From Arthrobacter crystallopoietes (GTDB lineage: Bacteria; Actinomycetota; Actinomycetes; Actinomycetales; Micrococcaceae): a stretch of DNA of 64,000 nucleotides. Positions 1 through 10,334 of the stretch are shown piece by piece. Where the stretch lies: assembly GCF_002849715.1 (NCBI RefSeq), contig NZ_CP018863.1:1612001-1676000 (forward strand). The letters run 5' to 3'. The position numbers and the translations under genes are program-made. Each line of letters begins with the position of its first letter. The first letter of the stretch is position 1. The notes beneath the pieces are model-generated. The model made no database searches and was not told the DNA's origin. It saw only the letters and a list, made by a program, of their open reading frames with translations.

Positions 1-105
1 GGCAAGGGCGTGGACTCCGTCCGCCCCATCCGGGACGACATCAAGGGCCGCATCGAAAAACTGATTTCCGAGCTGCTGCCCGCCGCTCATCCGGACGCCA
101 GCTAG
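1..105 (+). CDS. arsC: Arsenate reductase-like (LMW phosphatase family), C-terminal end only
   Basis: The first 34 codons are open in frame 1 and end at TAG 103-105. The visible peptide (GKGVDSVRPIRDDIKGRIEKL, then ...SELLP) matches the C-terminal helix of thioredoxin/mycothiol-type arsenate reductases of the low-molecular-weight phosphatase fold, where a VRPIRDDI stretch is usual. The catalytic P-loop lies outside the window and cannot be checked. It is followed after 71 bases by an ArsO-like flavoprotein on the same strand, which supports an arsenic-resistance cluster running in from the left. Another LMW-phosphatase-fold protein cannot be excluded from so short a piece. Confidence 0.6.
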   Translation, partial: GKGVDSVRPIRDDIKGRIEKLISELLPAAHPDAS

Positions 106-176
106 CCCAATACGCCAACCACCCGCAAGCCGTGCGGAGGAAACCGCACCATGGTCCGCTCGAGGAAGAGGAAGCC

Positions 177-1601
177 ATGCCTGACAATGCCGTTCCCGCC
201 GACACCGCGGAACTTCCCGTCGTCGTCATCGGGGCCGGGCCGGTAGGCCTGGCCGCCGCGGCCCACCTGCTGGAACGCGGACTGCGGCCGGTCATCTTCG
301 AAGCCGGGCCCGCGCCGGGTGCAGCCATCCGTGCCTGGGGCCATATCCGGCTCTTCTCGCCGTGGCGGTTCAACATTGACGCCGCCTCCCGCCGGCTGCT
401 CGAGGGGACCGGCTGGGAGGAACCGCGGCTGACCTCGCTGCCTTACGGCACGGACCTTCTCGAGCGGTACATCGAGCCGCTGGCAGCGGTCCCGGCCATC
501 CGGGACGCCCTGCAAACGTCCTCCCGTGTGGTCGCCGTCAGCCGGGCAGGCCTGGACAAAACCCATTCCCGCCGCAGGGACGAGACTCCGTTCCTGGTCC
601 GGGTCCAGGATGCTTCCGGCACGGTGGCAGACCATTACGCCCGCGCGGTGATCGATGCCTCCGGCACCTGGGACCGGCCCAATCCGCTCGGCCAGGCCGG
701 GCTCCCCGCACGGGGCGAAGCGGAGGCCATCGCTACCGGACACATCACGGAACCGCTGCCCGACGTGACCGGCCGCGGCAGTGCCAGGTTCGCCGGCAAA
801 CATGTCCTCGTGGTCGGGGCCGGACATTCGGCCGCCAACACCCTGCTCAACCTCGGACAGCTGGCCAGGAACGAACCCGGCACCCGGATCAGCTGGGCCG
901 TCCGCGGCGCGGACGTAACCGGGCTCTACGGCGGCGGCGATCTGGACGGCCTCCCCGCCCGCGGCCAGCTCGGCACCAGGCTGCGCAAGCTGGTGGAAGA
1001 CGGCCGGATCGAGCTGCAGACCTCCTTCAGCATTACGGGCTTCAAGACCGCGGACACCCTCGCTGTTTTCGGGACGACACCCGACGGTGATGTGCAGCTG
1101 GACGTGGACCTGCTGATCCCGGCCACGGGCTTCCGCCCCGACCTGGACATGCTGCGCGAACTCCGACTCGAGCTGGATCCCGCCGTGGAGGCGCCCCGTC
1201 AGCTGGGCCCGCTGATCGATCCGGAATTCCACAGCTGCGGTACGGTGCCGCCGCACGGGGCCAAGCTGCTGGCCCATCCCGACAAGGACTTTTACCTTGC
1301 CGGAATGAAGTCCTACGGCCGCGCCCCAACCTTCCTGCTGGCCACCGGCTACGAACAGGTCCGATCCATCGCGGCCGCCATCGCCGGGGACCACGAAGCT
1401 GCCGACAAGCTGCAGCTGGAACTGCCCGAAACCGGTGTCTGCTCCACCGACCTCGCCGGCAGCTGCGACGCACCCGCGGCCGGTACCACTGCAGACCTGG
1501 AACAAGCGGAAGAAGCGGCCTGCTGCGCGGCTCCGGAACCGGCCTTCCTCGGAATTCCTACCGGCCTGGCCCACGGGCGGTCCGGAGTGTCCGCGCGCTG
1601 A
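177..1601 (+). CDS. ArsO-like FAD/NAD(P)-dependent oxidoreductase with Cys-rich tail
   Basis: The 474-residue flavoprotein has an N-terminal FAD-binding Rossmann motif (VVVIGAGPVGLAAA) and a second nucleotide-binding motif (VLVVGAGHSAAN) mid-protein, as in flavin monooxygenases and thioredoxin-reductase-like enzymes. Similar genes called arsO lie in actinobacterial ars clusters; the arsC-type end just upstream supports an arsenic link, but the reaction is not established. I chose ATG 177, behind a purine-rich AGGAAGAGGAAG, over ATG 132. The last 55 residues hold four cysteines including a CC pair, unusual for a cytosolic flavoenzyme and suited to thiol or arsenite binding (inference). Confidence 0.7.
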   Translation: MPDNAVPADTAELPVVVIGAGPVGLAAAAHLLERGLRPVIFEAGPAPGAAIRAWGHIRLFSPWRFNIDAASRRLLEGTGWEEPRLTSLPYGTDLLERYIEPLAAVPAIRDALQTSSRVVAVSRAGLDKTHSRRRDETPFLVRVQDASGTVADHYARAVIDASGTWDRPNPLGQAGLPARGEAEAIATGHITEPLPDVTGRGSARFAGKHVLVVGAGHSAANTLLNLGQLARNEPGTRISWAVRGADVTGLYGGGDLDGLPARGQLGTRLRKLVEDGRIELQTSFSITGFKTADTLAVFGTTPDGDVQLDVDLLIPATGFRPDLDMLRELRLELDPAVEAPRQLGPLIDPEFHSCGTVPPHGAKLLAHPDKDFYLAGMKSYGRAPTFLLATGYEQVRSIAAAIAGDHEAADKLQLELPETGVCSTDLAGSCDAPAAGTTADLEQAEEAACCAAPEPAFLGIPTGLAHGRSGVSAR

Positions 1602-1618
1602 CGTACCCGGCCTTCGGG

Positions 1619-2392
1619 TTATAGGGAGTGGATGGACAGTCCGGTTTCCCCCGGGCAGATGCTCGGTGCCAATTCCCATTGCTCCGTGTAGTCGCCCTGG
1701 AACTGTGGCCGGTAGGGGATCGGCGGCTCCGAGAACAAGCCGTCAAGCCGGTCCAGCAGGCTCCGGAGATGACCGCAGTACGTTGAAGGATCCGTGAAAT
1801 CCGCACTGGGCAGGGCGAACGGTGCCAGGACACCCATCCCGGTGTAGGCCAGCGTCCCGTGCAGGAGTCCGAAGAGGAGTTCCGTGATTTCGCCGCTCTT
1901 GCCCCGCGGGCCGATGGAAGCCTCCCGGTCCCCGAGCGTTGTGACGACCATGGCGCGCTTGCCCACAAAGGGGCCGTTTTCGAAACGCAGCCGCCTTCCG
2001 CTGGCAGGATCCTTGCCAAAGGCGAACCCGCTGACGAACACGCGATCGAACCATCCCTTGAGAATGGCGGGCATGCCGTACCACCACAGCGGAAACTGGA
2101 TCACGAGAGCGTCGGCGTCCCGGATTTTTTGCTGTTCCCGTACGACGTCGGCCGGTTGCGTGCCGTCGAGATAGGCCCGCCTGGTGTCGTCGGTGACCCG
2201 GAATGGCTCCGCGGCGGAAGCCATGCTCTCGCCTGCAAGGACGGGGTTCCAACCCATCTTGTAGAGATCGGATTCGATCACTGTGTGTCCATTTTTTCGG
2301 AGCTGTTCCAGCCCCGCCCTCCGGAACGAGCCGTTCAGCGATTCCGGTTCAGGATGGGCACTGACCCATAAAACAGTTGAATGTCCAGCCAT
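1619..2392 (-). CDS. NAD(P)H:quinone oxidoreductase, flavodoxin-2 family
   Basis: This 257-residue protein belongs to the flavodoxin-like NQO/MdaB/KefF family, FMN or FAD enzymes that reduce quinones by two electrons. Family features are the start with SAHPEPESLNGSF (phosphate-binding loop), the QFPLWWYGMPAILKGWFDRV segment and a following GFAFGKD. It is divergent from the HxlR regulator at 2479 across an 86-base gap, the usual layout for redox-responsive quinone reductase control. No Shine-Dalgarno is seen; TAGGCT stands 7 bases before the ATG, so the mRNA may be leaderless or nearly so. Confidence 0.8.
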   Translation of the reverse strand: MAGHSTVLWVSAHPEPESLNGSFRRAGLEQLRKNGHTVIESDLYKMGWNPVLAGESMASAAEPFRVTDDTRRAYLDGTQPADVVREQQKIRDADALVIQFPLWWYGMPAILKGWFDRVFVSGFAFGKDPASGRRLRFENGPFVGKRAMVVTTLGDREASIGPRGKSGEITELLFGLLHGTLAYTGMGVLAPFALPSADFTDPSTYCGHLRSLLDRLDGLFSEPPIPYRPQFQGDYTEQWELAPSICPGETGLSIHSL

Positions 2393-2452
2393 GCCAGCTA
2401 GCCTAGGTTCTAAGGGCCGATCGCAACAGTACGGTCTTTAACCGCTGATACA

Positions 2453-2464
2453 GACAAAATTGTC
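2453..2464. promoter_or_regulatory. Candidate HxlR operator (inverted repeat)
   Basis: GACAA-AA-TTGTC is an exact 5+5 inverted repeat 14 bases before the HxlR start, in the divergent region with the quinone reductase. HxlR/YodB-type dimers bind such short AT-rich palindromes, often autoregulating. Binding is inferred from position and symmetry only. Confidence 0.4.
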
Positions 2465-2478
2465 ACTAAGGGGCTCCA

Positions 2479-2844
2479 ATGAGAAAAGCAGTGGAAACGG
2501 CGGCGCAGGTTTGCCCGGTGGAGGTTGCGGTCGCGGTCTTGGGCGGCACCTGGAAGCTCACCATCGTCAAATACCTGCTGGAGGGCACCCTGCGCTTCGG
2601 TGAACTCGGCCGGCTGCTCCCGCTGGCAGGTGCGCGTACCCTCACCCGGCAGCTTCGGGAGTTGGAGGAGGACGGCGTTGTCGACCGGAAGGTTTTCGCC
2701 CAGGTCCCGCCCAAGGTGGAGTATTCCCTGACAGCATTGGGGCGGAGCCTGGAAAATATTGTTGCGGATCTCGACCGCTGGGGAACGAACTACGCTTCGG
2801 CCGCGGCGCAGCTGGGGGAACGGGCCCAGCAAAAATCCGGCTAA
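2479..2844 (+). CDS. HxlR-family transcriptional regulator
   Basis: This 121-residue winged-helix protein has the HxlR core: LGGTWKLTIVKYLLEG, RFGELGRLLP, LTRQLRELEEDGVVDR and the wing VEYSLTALG. A lone cysteine at residue 12, in the CPVEVAVAVLGG segment, sits where YodB, HypR and QorR carry a redox-sensing Cys. With the divergent quinone reductase this suggests a quinone- or electrophile-responsive switch (inference). ATG 2479 follows AAGGGG at a normal distance. The gene ends before a long hairpin shared with the facing POT transporter. Confidence 0.85.
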   Translation: MRKAVETAAQVCPVEVAVAVLGGTWKLTIVKYLLEGTLRFGELGRLLPLAGARTLTRQLRELEEDGVVDRKVFAQVPPKVEYSLTALGRSLENIVADLDRWGTNYASAAAQLGERAQQKSG

Positions 2845-2885
2845 CCGGCCTGTCACTCGGGCCGGCCACCGGAAGCGCTTGAACC

Positions 2886-2941
2886 AACGACGGCGCCGCC
2901 CGAGGTGAGTTGGAAAACCCACCTTGAGCGGCGCCGTCGTT
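2886..2941. terminator. Bidirectional hairpin between convergent genes
   Basis: The arms at 2886-2899 and 2928-2941 are perfect 14-base complements, and an inner AGGTGAGTT/AACCCACCT pairing extends the stem. It lies between the HxlR stop and the convergent POT transporter stop. There is no clear T-tract, common in high-GC actinobacteria. Confidence 0.7.
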
Positions 2942-2991
2942 AGTTGGTTGCAGTTACAGAACCGGCGCGAGACCGGCGGATCAGGTCCGGG

Positions 2992-4467
<1,476 letters not shown>

Positions 4468-4572
4468 TTACTCCATTTTGCCACCGGACTTTATGCATTG
4501 TCATATTCTTGGTTGCCCACCGCAACCGATGGTATTGCGACATGTCCGGATTTGCGGGGGAGTTTTCCCCGG

Positions 4573-5955
4573 TCAGCGCACGTTTTCGAGCTGCGCGGCG
4601 GCCGCCAGCAGGACTGCTTCCGAGCCGGGTTTGCCCACCAGCTGGATGCCCATCGAATGCCCGCGTGCAGTGGTCAGTACGGGCACGGCGATGGCCGGCA
4701 GCCCGCAGACATTGATCATGGAGGTGTAGGGCGAGTACTGGCACTGGCGCATATAGTCCACCTCGGCGCTGGTGGCGGTGTACCAGCCGACCGGGCGCGG
4801 CGTCATGGCCAGCGCCGGTGTGAGCACCAAATCGTACTGGCCGAACTGCGCGATGGTGTCTTCCTGGAACCGCGCCAGAATCCGCAGCGCAGCGAGCAGC
4901 TCGGCCGGGGATTTTTTCAAAGCACGACGGCGGAAGGCCCGGGTGAGCGGCATCAGCTGCGGTTCGCGGCTGGCCGGCATCCGCAGCTGGGCCAGCGAGG
5001 AGGTCCACACGGTGGTGAACGCGTCCGGATAGCGGTTGTCGTACCGGAAGTCCGCGTCCAGCACATCGTGGTTAAGGCCGCCGAGCAGCCGGATGCCTTG
5101 GTCGAAGGCGGTCTGGGCCTCTGGCTCGAGCCAGAGCGGGTAGCTGGCGGCAAACGGCGAGAGCGTGCTGGCACCGATCCGGAACCTGCCCTCGGCCCGC
5201 AACGCGGCACCGAGGAAATCGGGCTCCGTCCCGAAGGCCGCGCGGGCGAGCGGCTCGTCCACCATCGCGTCCAGCAGCAAACCGGCGTCCGCCGCGGTCC
5301 GGGCCAGCGGCCCGGCCACCACCAGCCGCCCGGCATCCTCGCCGGAGGTACCGGCCGGCACCCGGGCCCGTCCCGGTTTCAGCCCGATGAGTCCGGTGGC
5401 CGCGGCGGGGATCCGGACGGAGCCGCCGCCGTCGGAACCCGGCGCGAACGGCAGCATGCCGGCCGCCACTGCCGCCGCGCTTCCGCCCGAGGAGCCGCCT
5501 GGGCTGGTGGCCGGATCCAGCGGATTGCGCGCTGGCCGGGCGATCCGGTTTTCGCTGTAGGCGGTCAGCCCGAACTCGGGGACCTGCGTCTTGCCCAGGC
5601 TGATGGCACCGGCGGCCTGCAGGACGTCCACTAGCGTGTGGTTGGCCGGTGCCGGGACATGGTCAACGGCGGAACTGCCGTGGGTGGTGTGCACGCCGGC
5701 CACATCGGTCAGGTCCTTGAAGGCCAGCGGCAGCCCGTGCAGCCGCGGCAGCTCCTGGCCGTGGGCCTGCCGCTCGTCTGCCTCGCGGGCGGCGGCAAGG
5801 GCCTGCTCCGCGGTGACGGTGATGAACGCGCCCAGCTCGGGGTTCAGCGCCTCGATCCGGGTCAGATAGTGCTCGGTGAGCTCCCGCGAGCCGACCTCCC
5901 CGCGGCGGACGGCGTCCCGCTGCTGCAGTGCCGAGAGTTCGTGCAGATCGCTCAT
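4573..5955 (-). CDS. Amidase signature family hydrolase
   Basis: The 460-residue enzyme has the full Ser-cisSer-Lys triad of the amidase signature family: Lys80 in PLAFKDLTD, cis-Ser155 in the Gly/Ser loop GGSSGGSA, and nucleophile Ser179 in GSDGGGSVRIP. Such enzymes hydrolyse carboxylic amides in the cytosol; the substrate is unknown, and there is no gatB/gatC neighbour to suggest the GatA subunit. I preferred ATG 5955, behind AAAGGG and beginning at a typical family N-terminus, to ATG 5991, which adds 12 residues without a ribosome site. It lies upstream of the peptide transporter. Confidence 0.85.
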   Translation of the reverse strand: MSDLHELSALQQRDAVRRGEVGSRELTEHYLTRIEALNPELGAFITVTAEQALAAAREADERQAHGQELPRLHGLPLAFKDLTDVAGVHTTHGSSAVDHVPAPANHTLVDVLQAAGAISLGKTQVPEFGLTAYSENRIARPARNPLDPATSPGGSSGGSAAAVAAGMLPFAPGSDGGGSVRIPAAATGLIGLKPGRARVPAGTSGEDAGRLVVAGPLARTAADAGLLLDAMVDEPLARAAFGTEPDFLGAALRAEGRFRIGASTLSPFAASYPLWLEPEAQTAFDQGIRLLGGLNHDVLDADFRYDNRYPDAFTTVWTSSLAQLRMPASREPQLMPLTRAFRRRALKKSPAELLAALRILARFQEDTIAQFGQYDLVLTPALAMTPRPVGWYTATSAEVDYMRQCQYSPYTSMINVCGLPAIAVPVLTTARGHSMGIQLVGKPGSEAVLLAAAAQLENVR

Positions 5956-6012
5956 AAAATCCAGTTGCCCTTTGGTAGCCCGAACCACCATGCTACGACG
6001 GGGGCCACCGGC

Positions 6013-8070
6013 TCAGATGTCCCGGTTGGTGCTTTCGGGGTGCCGGCGGAAGACCAGAGCCACGGCCCGCAGCGAGAGGACAAACCCGGCAAAGAGCAGC
6101 GTGTAGCCGAAGAACGCGTGCATCCGGACGTTCTCCGTGAGCATCGGGCCGGTGTCGCTGGCAATGAGCACAATCGCGCCCAGCGTCGCCGCACTGGCCA
6201 GCAGCGCCACCACTACCTGCTGGACCAGCGTGTCCAGGAAGTGCCGGTCGCGGTTATCGGCCAGCATCCGCACGTTCATGGAGAAGCGGCCCTGCTCCAG
6301 GTCCTCGGTCAGCTTGTTGATGCGGCGCGGCATGCGGTCCAGCAGCGGCAGCAGCTGCAGCATCCGGCTTTCCAGCTGGTCCTTGAGGTTGCCCGGTTTG
6401 AACTGCCGGCCCATGATGCGCTTGCCTTCGGCGCGGGCCGCCGCAACGACGTCGAAATCCGGACTGATCTGCCCCAGCGTCCCTTCGAGCGCGGCCAAGG
6501 CGCGGAAGGCCGCTGCAATCTGCGGCGGCACGGCGAAACCGTGCTGCACCAGGAGATTGAGCAGGACCGAGAACATGCTGCGGCTGCCGTGCGCGCCGAA
6601 CCCGGTGCGGTAGCGGGTGAGCAGTTGGCCGACGCCGCGCTCCAGCGCCCGTTCATCGAGTTCATCCGGGCGGTCCAGCAGTTCGATCAGGGCGTCCGTG
6701 GCGGAAACGCCGTCGTCCTTCTCCACGGCATACAGCAGCGTGCCCAGCGACTGGCGGGTGGCCGGATCCAGCCGCCCAACGGAACCGAAATCCAGCAGGC
6801 CGACGCCGCCGTCGTCGCGCAGGAAGATGTTGCCCGGGTGCAGGTCGGCGTGGAACACCCCGGTGTCCACGATCTGGCTCAGCGTGGCCTTGAGCAGCTT
6901 TTCGGCGACCCCATGGCGCTGGACCGGCTGCATCGTGGCCAGCAGGTGATGGGCGTGGGAGATGGGCAGGCCGTCCAGTTTGTCCATGACCAGCAGGCGG
7001 CTGCCGGAGAATTCCTCGTAGGCGTGCGGGACCAGAACGTCCTCGATGCCGGACTCGGCCAGCGCGGCCGCCACGCTGCGCATGTTCTCCAGCTCCACGC
7101 GGTAGTTCAGTTCCTCGCGCAGGGAGTCAGCGAAGCCCTGCGCCAGGTTGTTAATGCCCAGCGAGCGGGCCCACGGCGCGGTGCGGTCCAGCCACCGGGC
7201 CATTCGCAGCACAATGTCCATGTCCCGGCGCACCTGCCGCAGCGCCGAGGGCCGCTGCACCTTCAGCACCACCACCTGCCCGGAGAGCAGCGTGCCCTCG
7301 TGAACCTGGGCCACGGACGCCGACGCGAGCGGTTCCGGATTGATCCAGGAGAAGACCTCGTCCAGGTCCCGGCCGAGGTATTTGCCGATGGCCGGCCGGA
7401 TCGCCGACCACGGTTCGGGCTCGGCGTGGGTCTGCAGTTTGGAGAGCTCGCGGATGTAGGGCTCGGACAGGACGTCGCGGCGGGTCGAGAGCATCTGGCC
7501 CAGCTTCACGAACGTCACGCCCGCCTCGTTCAGGGCCAGCCGCAGGTGCAGCGCCGTTTCTTCCTCATCCGCGCTCCGGGCGTTGCGCGTCAGCCCGCGC
7601 AGCTGCGAACCGAGCCCGTGCTTGAAGGCAATCCGCACCACGTCGGTGTAGCGCTTGGCGCGCTGCCGCCGGGCACGCCAGCCGGAGAAGAAGCTGGTGA
7701 GCTTCGGCAGCGAACCGGTGGGAAAGGCCACCTCCAGCCCCACCAGCACGGCGACGCCGATTGCGAAGACCCACGCCACGGCGAGCACCAAAAACATCAG
7801 TACGACGGCGGCCGGAACGTTCAGTTGGCTGCCGTCCACGCTGCCAAGGTCCGCAGCGTCGTAGAGGTATCTGGACATGGCGGAGAAGGACAGGATCATG
7901 AACACGCCCACCACCATGGAGCGCGGCCAGCCAACCGGTACGCCGAGGACCCGGCGGGCAATGGTGGCAGCCAGCCAGGCCAGCAGAAGCAGTATCAGGG
8001 CGGCGGCAATGAGCGCGACGGCCGTCCCGAACCCGGAGACAAAACCATCGCGTAGCAGCTGCAGATCCAT
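6013..8070 (-). CDS. ABC1/UbiB-like atypical kinase, membrane-anchored
   Basis: The 685-residue protein has about three hydrophobic segments in the first 115 residues, then a UbiB/ABC1 kinase-like domain: the KxGQ motif at 189-192 (KLGQMLSTRRD), an Ala-rich nucleotide loop (ASASVAQVHEG, about 249-259), the catalytic-loop-like HADLHPGNIF and the metal-binding LLDFGSVGR. Two hydrophobic helices close the C-terminus. UbiB-family ATPases support isoprenoid quinone or lipid handling; in an actinobacterium this would be menaquinone or another membrane lipid (inference). It may be co-transcribed with the upstream peptidase E gene, 74 bases away. Confidence 0.85.
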   Translation of the reverse strand: MDLQLLRDGFVSGFGTAVALIAAALILLLLAWLAATIARRVLGVPVGWPRSMVVGVFMILSFSAMSRYLYDAADLGSVDGSQLNVPAAVVLMFLVLAVAWVFAIGVAVLVGLEVAFPTGSLPKLTSFFSGWRARRQRAKRYTDVVRIAFKHGLGSQLRGLTRNARSADEEETALHLRLALNEAGVTFVKLGQMLSTRRDVLSEPYIRELSKLQTHAEPEPWSAIRPAIGKYLGRDLDEVFSWINPEPLASASVAQVHEGTLLSGQVVVLKVQRPSALRQVRRDMDIVLRMARWLDRTAPWARSLGINNLAQGFADSLREELNYRVELENMRSVAAALAESGIEDVLVPHAYEEFSGSRLLVMDKLDGLPISHAHHLLATMQPVQRHGVAEKLLKATLSQIVDTGVFHADLHPGNIFLRDDGGVGLLDFGSVGRLDPATRQSLGTLLYAVEKDDGVSATDALIELLDRPDELDERALERGVGQLLTRYRTGFGAHGSRSMFSVLLNLLVQHGFAVPPQIAAAFRALAALEGTLGQISPDFDVVAAARAEGKRIMGRQFKPGNLKDQLESRMLQLLPLLDRMPRRINKLTEDLEQGRFSMNVRMLADNRDRHFLDTLVQQVVVALLASAATLGAIVLIASDTGPMLTENVRMHAFFGYTLLFAGFVLSLRAVALVFRRHPESTNRDI

Positions 8071-8144
8071 ACATCCCCCGTCAGTTCCGCGGCTGGCGTC
8101 CTCCGCCTCTCCTCCGGCCGGCAGCCGGCGCCGCGGTGTGTGCG

Positions 8145-8888
8145 TCAGCCCAGGTAGCGCGGCTCGATCGGTTCCTCTTCCGCCACGGCTTCCGGGCCGT
8201 CCCCGGCTCGCGCCGTAACCCGGTAGGCCAGCTTGCCCTTGACCTCGGTGACCGCCTCCGAAAGTTCGGTGCCGCGGTAAACCAGCCCCACGCCGTCGTC
8301 GGTGCAGTGGGTTTCACCGAGGGTGCCGTTGCTGACCAGTTGGTGGACCAGGGGCCGGCGTTCGGCTTCGGAGTCGTAATGGACGCCGTTGTCATAGGGC
8401 AGCAGCGCCAGGCCGTTGGTGACGGCCCGCAGTTCCGGCCCGAACGAATCCGTGGTGCCGCCGCGGAACCAGCAGATGGAACCGGCGGACACGCCTGCCA
8501 GCACCACGCCCGCTTCCCAGACCCGGCGGAAGATCGTGTCCAGGCCATGGACGCGCCACACGGCTAGGAGGTTGGCCACGGACCCGCCGTTTACCCAGAC
8601 CACGTCCTGGCCCAGCAGGTGCTCCTCGATGTTGCCGATGTTGGGCATGCTGAACAGGTTCAAGTGCGACAGTTCAAAGCCGGCGACCCGCGCGGCTTCA
8701 TCCAGTTCGGCCGCGTACCAGCGTTGGTCGCCGCCGGCCGTTCCCAGGTGCGTGATCTTCGGTGTCCGTCCGCTGGCGCCGGAGAGCTCGACGGCGTGGT
8801 GGACCAGGTGGTTGAACTCCAACCGGGTGCGGGATCCTGCTTTGTAGCCACCGGAAGTGGCCAGAATGGTGGGCTGCTCAGCGGCCAT
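8145..8888 (-). CDS. Peptidase E-like serine peptidase (family S51)
   Basis: This 247-residue protein has the class I glutamine amidotransferase-like fold of family S51. The nucleophile elbow GVSAGSICW carries the catalytic Ser, and VWVNGGSVANLLAVW upstream is also a family hallmark. Characterised members are cytoplasmic Asp-X dipeptidases or cyanophycinases; the length favours the dipeptidase E type. ATG 8888 follows AGAGGT. It is the first gene of a minus-strand run that continues into the UbiB-like kinase and is divergent from the rhodanese gene. Confidence 0.82.
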   Translation of the reverse strand: MAAEQPTILATSGGYKAGSRTRLEFNHLVHHAVELSGASGRTPKITHLGTAGGDQRWYAAELDEAARVAGFELSHLNLFSMPNIGNIEEHLLGQDVVWVNGGSVANLLAVWRVHGLDTIFRRVWEAGVVLAGVSAGSICWFRGGTTDSFGPELRAVTNGLALLPYDNGVHYDSEAERRPLVHQLVSNGTLGETHCTDDGVGLVYRGTELSEAVTEVKGKLAYRVTARAGDGPEAVAEEEPIEPRYLG

Positions 8889-8998
8889 CAGTACCTCTGT
8901 CTGGAAGTCTTGTTAAGGTGCACAGCGTGATCCCACTATAGGCTGGAGAGGACGGCAAACAGTCCGTCTTACGACTGATTTCTGCGGAGGATTTCCCG

Positions 8999-9325
8999 AT
9001 GAGCGACTTCGAGAACGTGGATGTGGACAGCATCGGCGCCGACGCCAAAGTGCTGGACGTGCGCGAGGATTACGAGTGGGAGGCCGGCCATATCGACGGC
9101 GCCCTGCACATCCCGCTGGATCAGCTGCCCGAACGGCTCGACGAACTGGATCCGGACGAGGACCTGCACGTGATCTGCCGGACAGGCGGGCGCTCCTACC
9201 GCGCCGCTGCCTGGCTGGTGGGCAACGGCTACTCGGCCGTTAACGTCGACGGTGGCATGGGTGCCTGGCTTGAGGCCGGCAAGCCGATGGTTTCCGATAA
9301 CGGGCAGGAGCCGACGGTCAAGTAA
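8999..9325 (+). CDS. Rhodanese-like domain protein
   Basis: This is a stand-alone 108-residue rhodanese domain. The active-site loop is CRTGGRS with the sulfur-accepting Cys at residue 60, and the CDC25-like DVREDYEWEAGHIDGALHIP region lies at 19-38. Such proteins carry persulfide sulfur, but the acceptor here is unknown. ATG 8999 follows a strong GCGGAGG. Its stop shares one base with the pheA start (TAATG), so the two are translationally coupled. A functional link to prephenate dehydratase is not obvious. Confidence 0.88.
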   Translation: MSDFENVDVDSIGADAKVLDVREDYEWEAGHIDGALHIPLDQLPERLDELDPDEDLHVICRTGGRSYRAAAWLVGNGYSAVNVDGGMGAWLEAGKPMVSDNGQEPTVK

Positions 9326-10251
9326 TGAGCGGCACCTATACCTTCCTGGGTCCCGAGGGCACCTTCACCGAAGCCGCCCTGTTACAGGTCCCGGGGGCCG
9401 CCGCGGCGCACCGCATACCGGCGGCCAATGTCAGCGGTGCCCTCGAACTGATCCGCAACGGCACGGCAGAGGCTGCAATGGTGCCTATCGAAAATTCCGT
9501 CGAGGGCGGCGTCAGCGCCACACTGGATGCCATTGCCACGGGGGATCCACTGCAGATCCTGCGCGAAGAGCTGGTTCCCATCCGCTTCGTCTTGGTGGCA
9601 CGTCCGGGTCTGGCGCTAGCCGATATCGAGGCTGTTTCCACCCATACCCATGCCTGGGCCCAGTGCCGTAGGTGGAGCGAAGCCAATATTCCCCAAGCTG
9701 CATATCTGCCGGGGTCCTCTACCGCCGCCGCTGCGGTGGGGCTGCTGGACGATAATTGCCCGTACGACGCGGCCATCTGCTCGCCGCTGGTGGCAGAACA
9801 GCGCGGCCTGCACGTGCTGGCCGAGGATATCGGCGACATTTCCGATGCTGTCACGCGCTTCATCCTGGTCAGCCGGCCCAACAGGCTGCCTGAGCCCACG
9901 GGGTCCGATAAGACCACGCTGGTGGTCCCGCTGCCCGAGGACCGACCGGGTGCCCTGATGGAAATCCTGGAACAGTTCGGCACCCGGGGAGTGAACCTGA
10001 GCCGCATCGAGTCACGGCCTACCGGCCAGTTCCTGGGCGACTACTTCTTCAGCTTCGACGTTGACGGACACCTGGCCGAGCAGCGCGTGGCGGACGCCGT
10101 CCGGGGACTGCACCGGATCAGTCCGGATACCCGCTTCCTAGGGTCGTATCCCCGCGCCGACGGCCGCGCCTCCACGGTGCCCCGGCACAATCAGGACAAA
10201 GCATTCCGTGAGGCGCATGAATGGGTCCAGCGGCTGCTGCAGCCTGCCTGA
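9325..10251 (+). CDS. pheA: Prephenate dehydratase
   Basis: The 308-residue enzyme converts prephenate to phenylpyruvate in phenylalanine synthesis. The catalytic domain begins with YTFLGPEGTFTEAAL and contains MVPIENSVEGGVSATLD (substrate-binding Ser/Asn region). A C-terminal ACT domain (about residues 195-275) includes LSRIESRPTG, the classical ESRP phenylalanine-binding motif, so feedback inhibition by Phe is expected. There is no chorismate mutase domain, as in other monofunctional actinobacterial enzymes. The start overlaps the rhodanese stop by one base. Confidence 0.94.
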   Translation: MSGTYTFLGPEGTFTEAALLQVPGAAAAHRIPAANVSGALELIRNGTAEAAMVPIENSVEGGVSATLDAIATGDPLQILREELVPIRFVLVARPGLALADIEAVSTHTHAWAQCRRWSEANIPQAAYLPGSSTAAAAVGLLDDNCPYDAAICSPLVAEQRGLHVLAEDIGDISDAVTRFILVSRPNRLPEPTGSDKTTLVVPLPEDRPGALMEILEQFGTRGVNLSRIESRPTGQFLGDYFFSFDVDGHLAEQRVADAVRGLHRISPDTRFLGSYPRADGRASTVPRHNQDKAFREAHEWVQRLLQPA

Positions 10252-10334
10252 GACGCCATTGAGCTTTCGCTGGCACCACTTGCTAAGTAAGCTGATCGAA
10301 GTTGGAGCCGAGCAATACTGAACGGAAGGTGCCT

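Noticed and set aside
5638..8055. 805-codon plus-strand frame over the UbiB-like gene
   Set aside because: Low-complexity shadow; the UbiB motifs lie on the minus strand.
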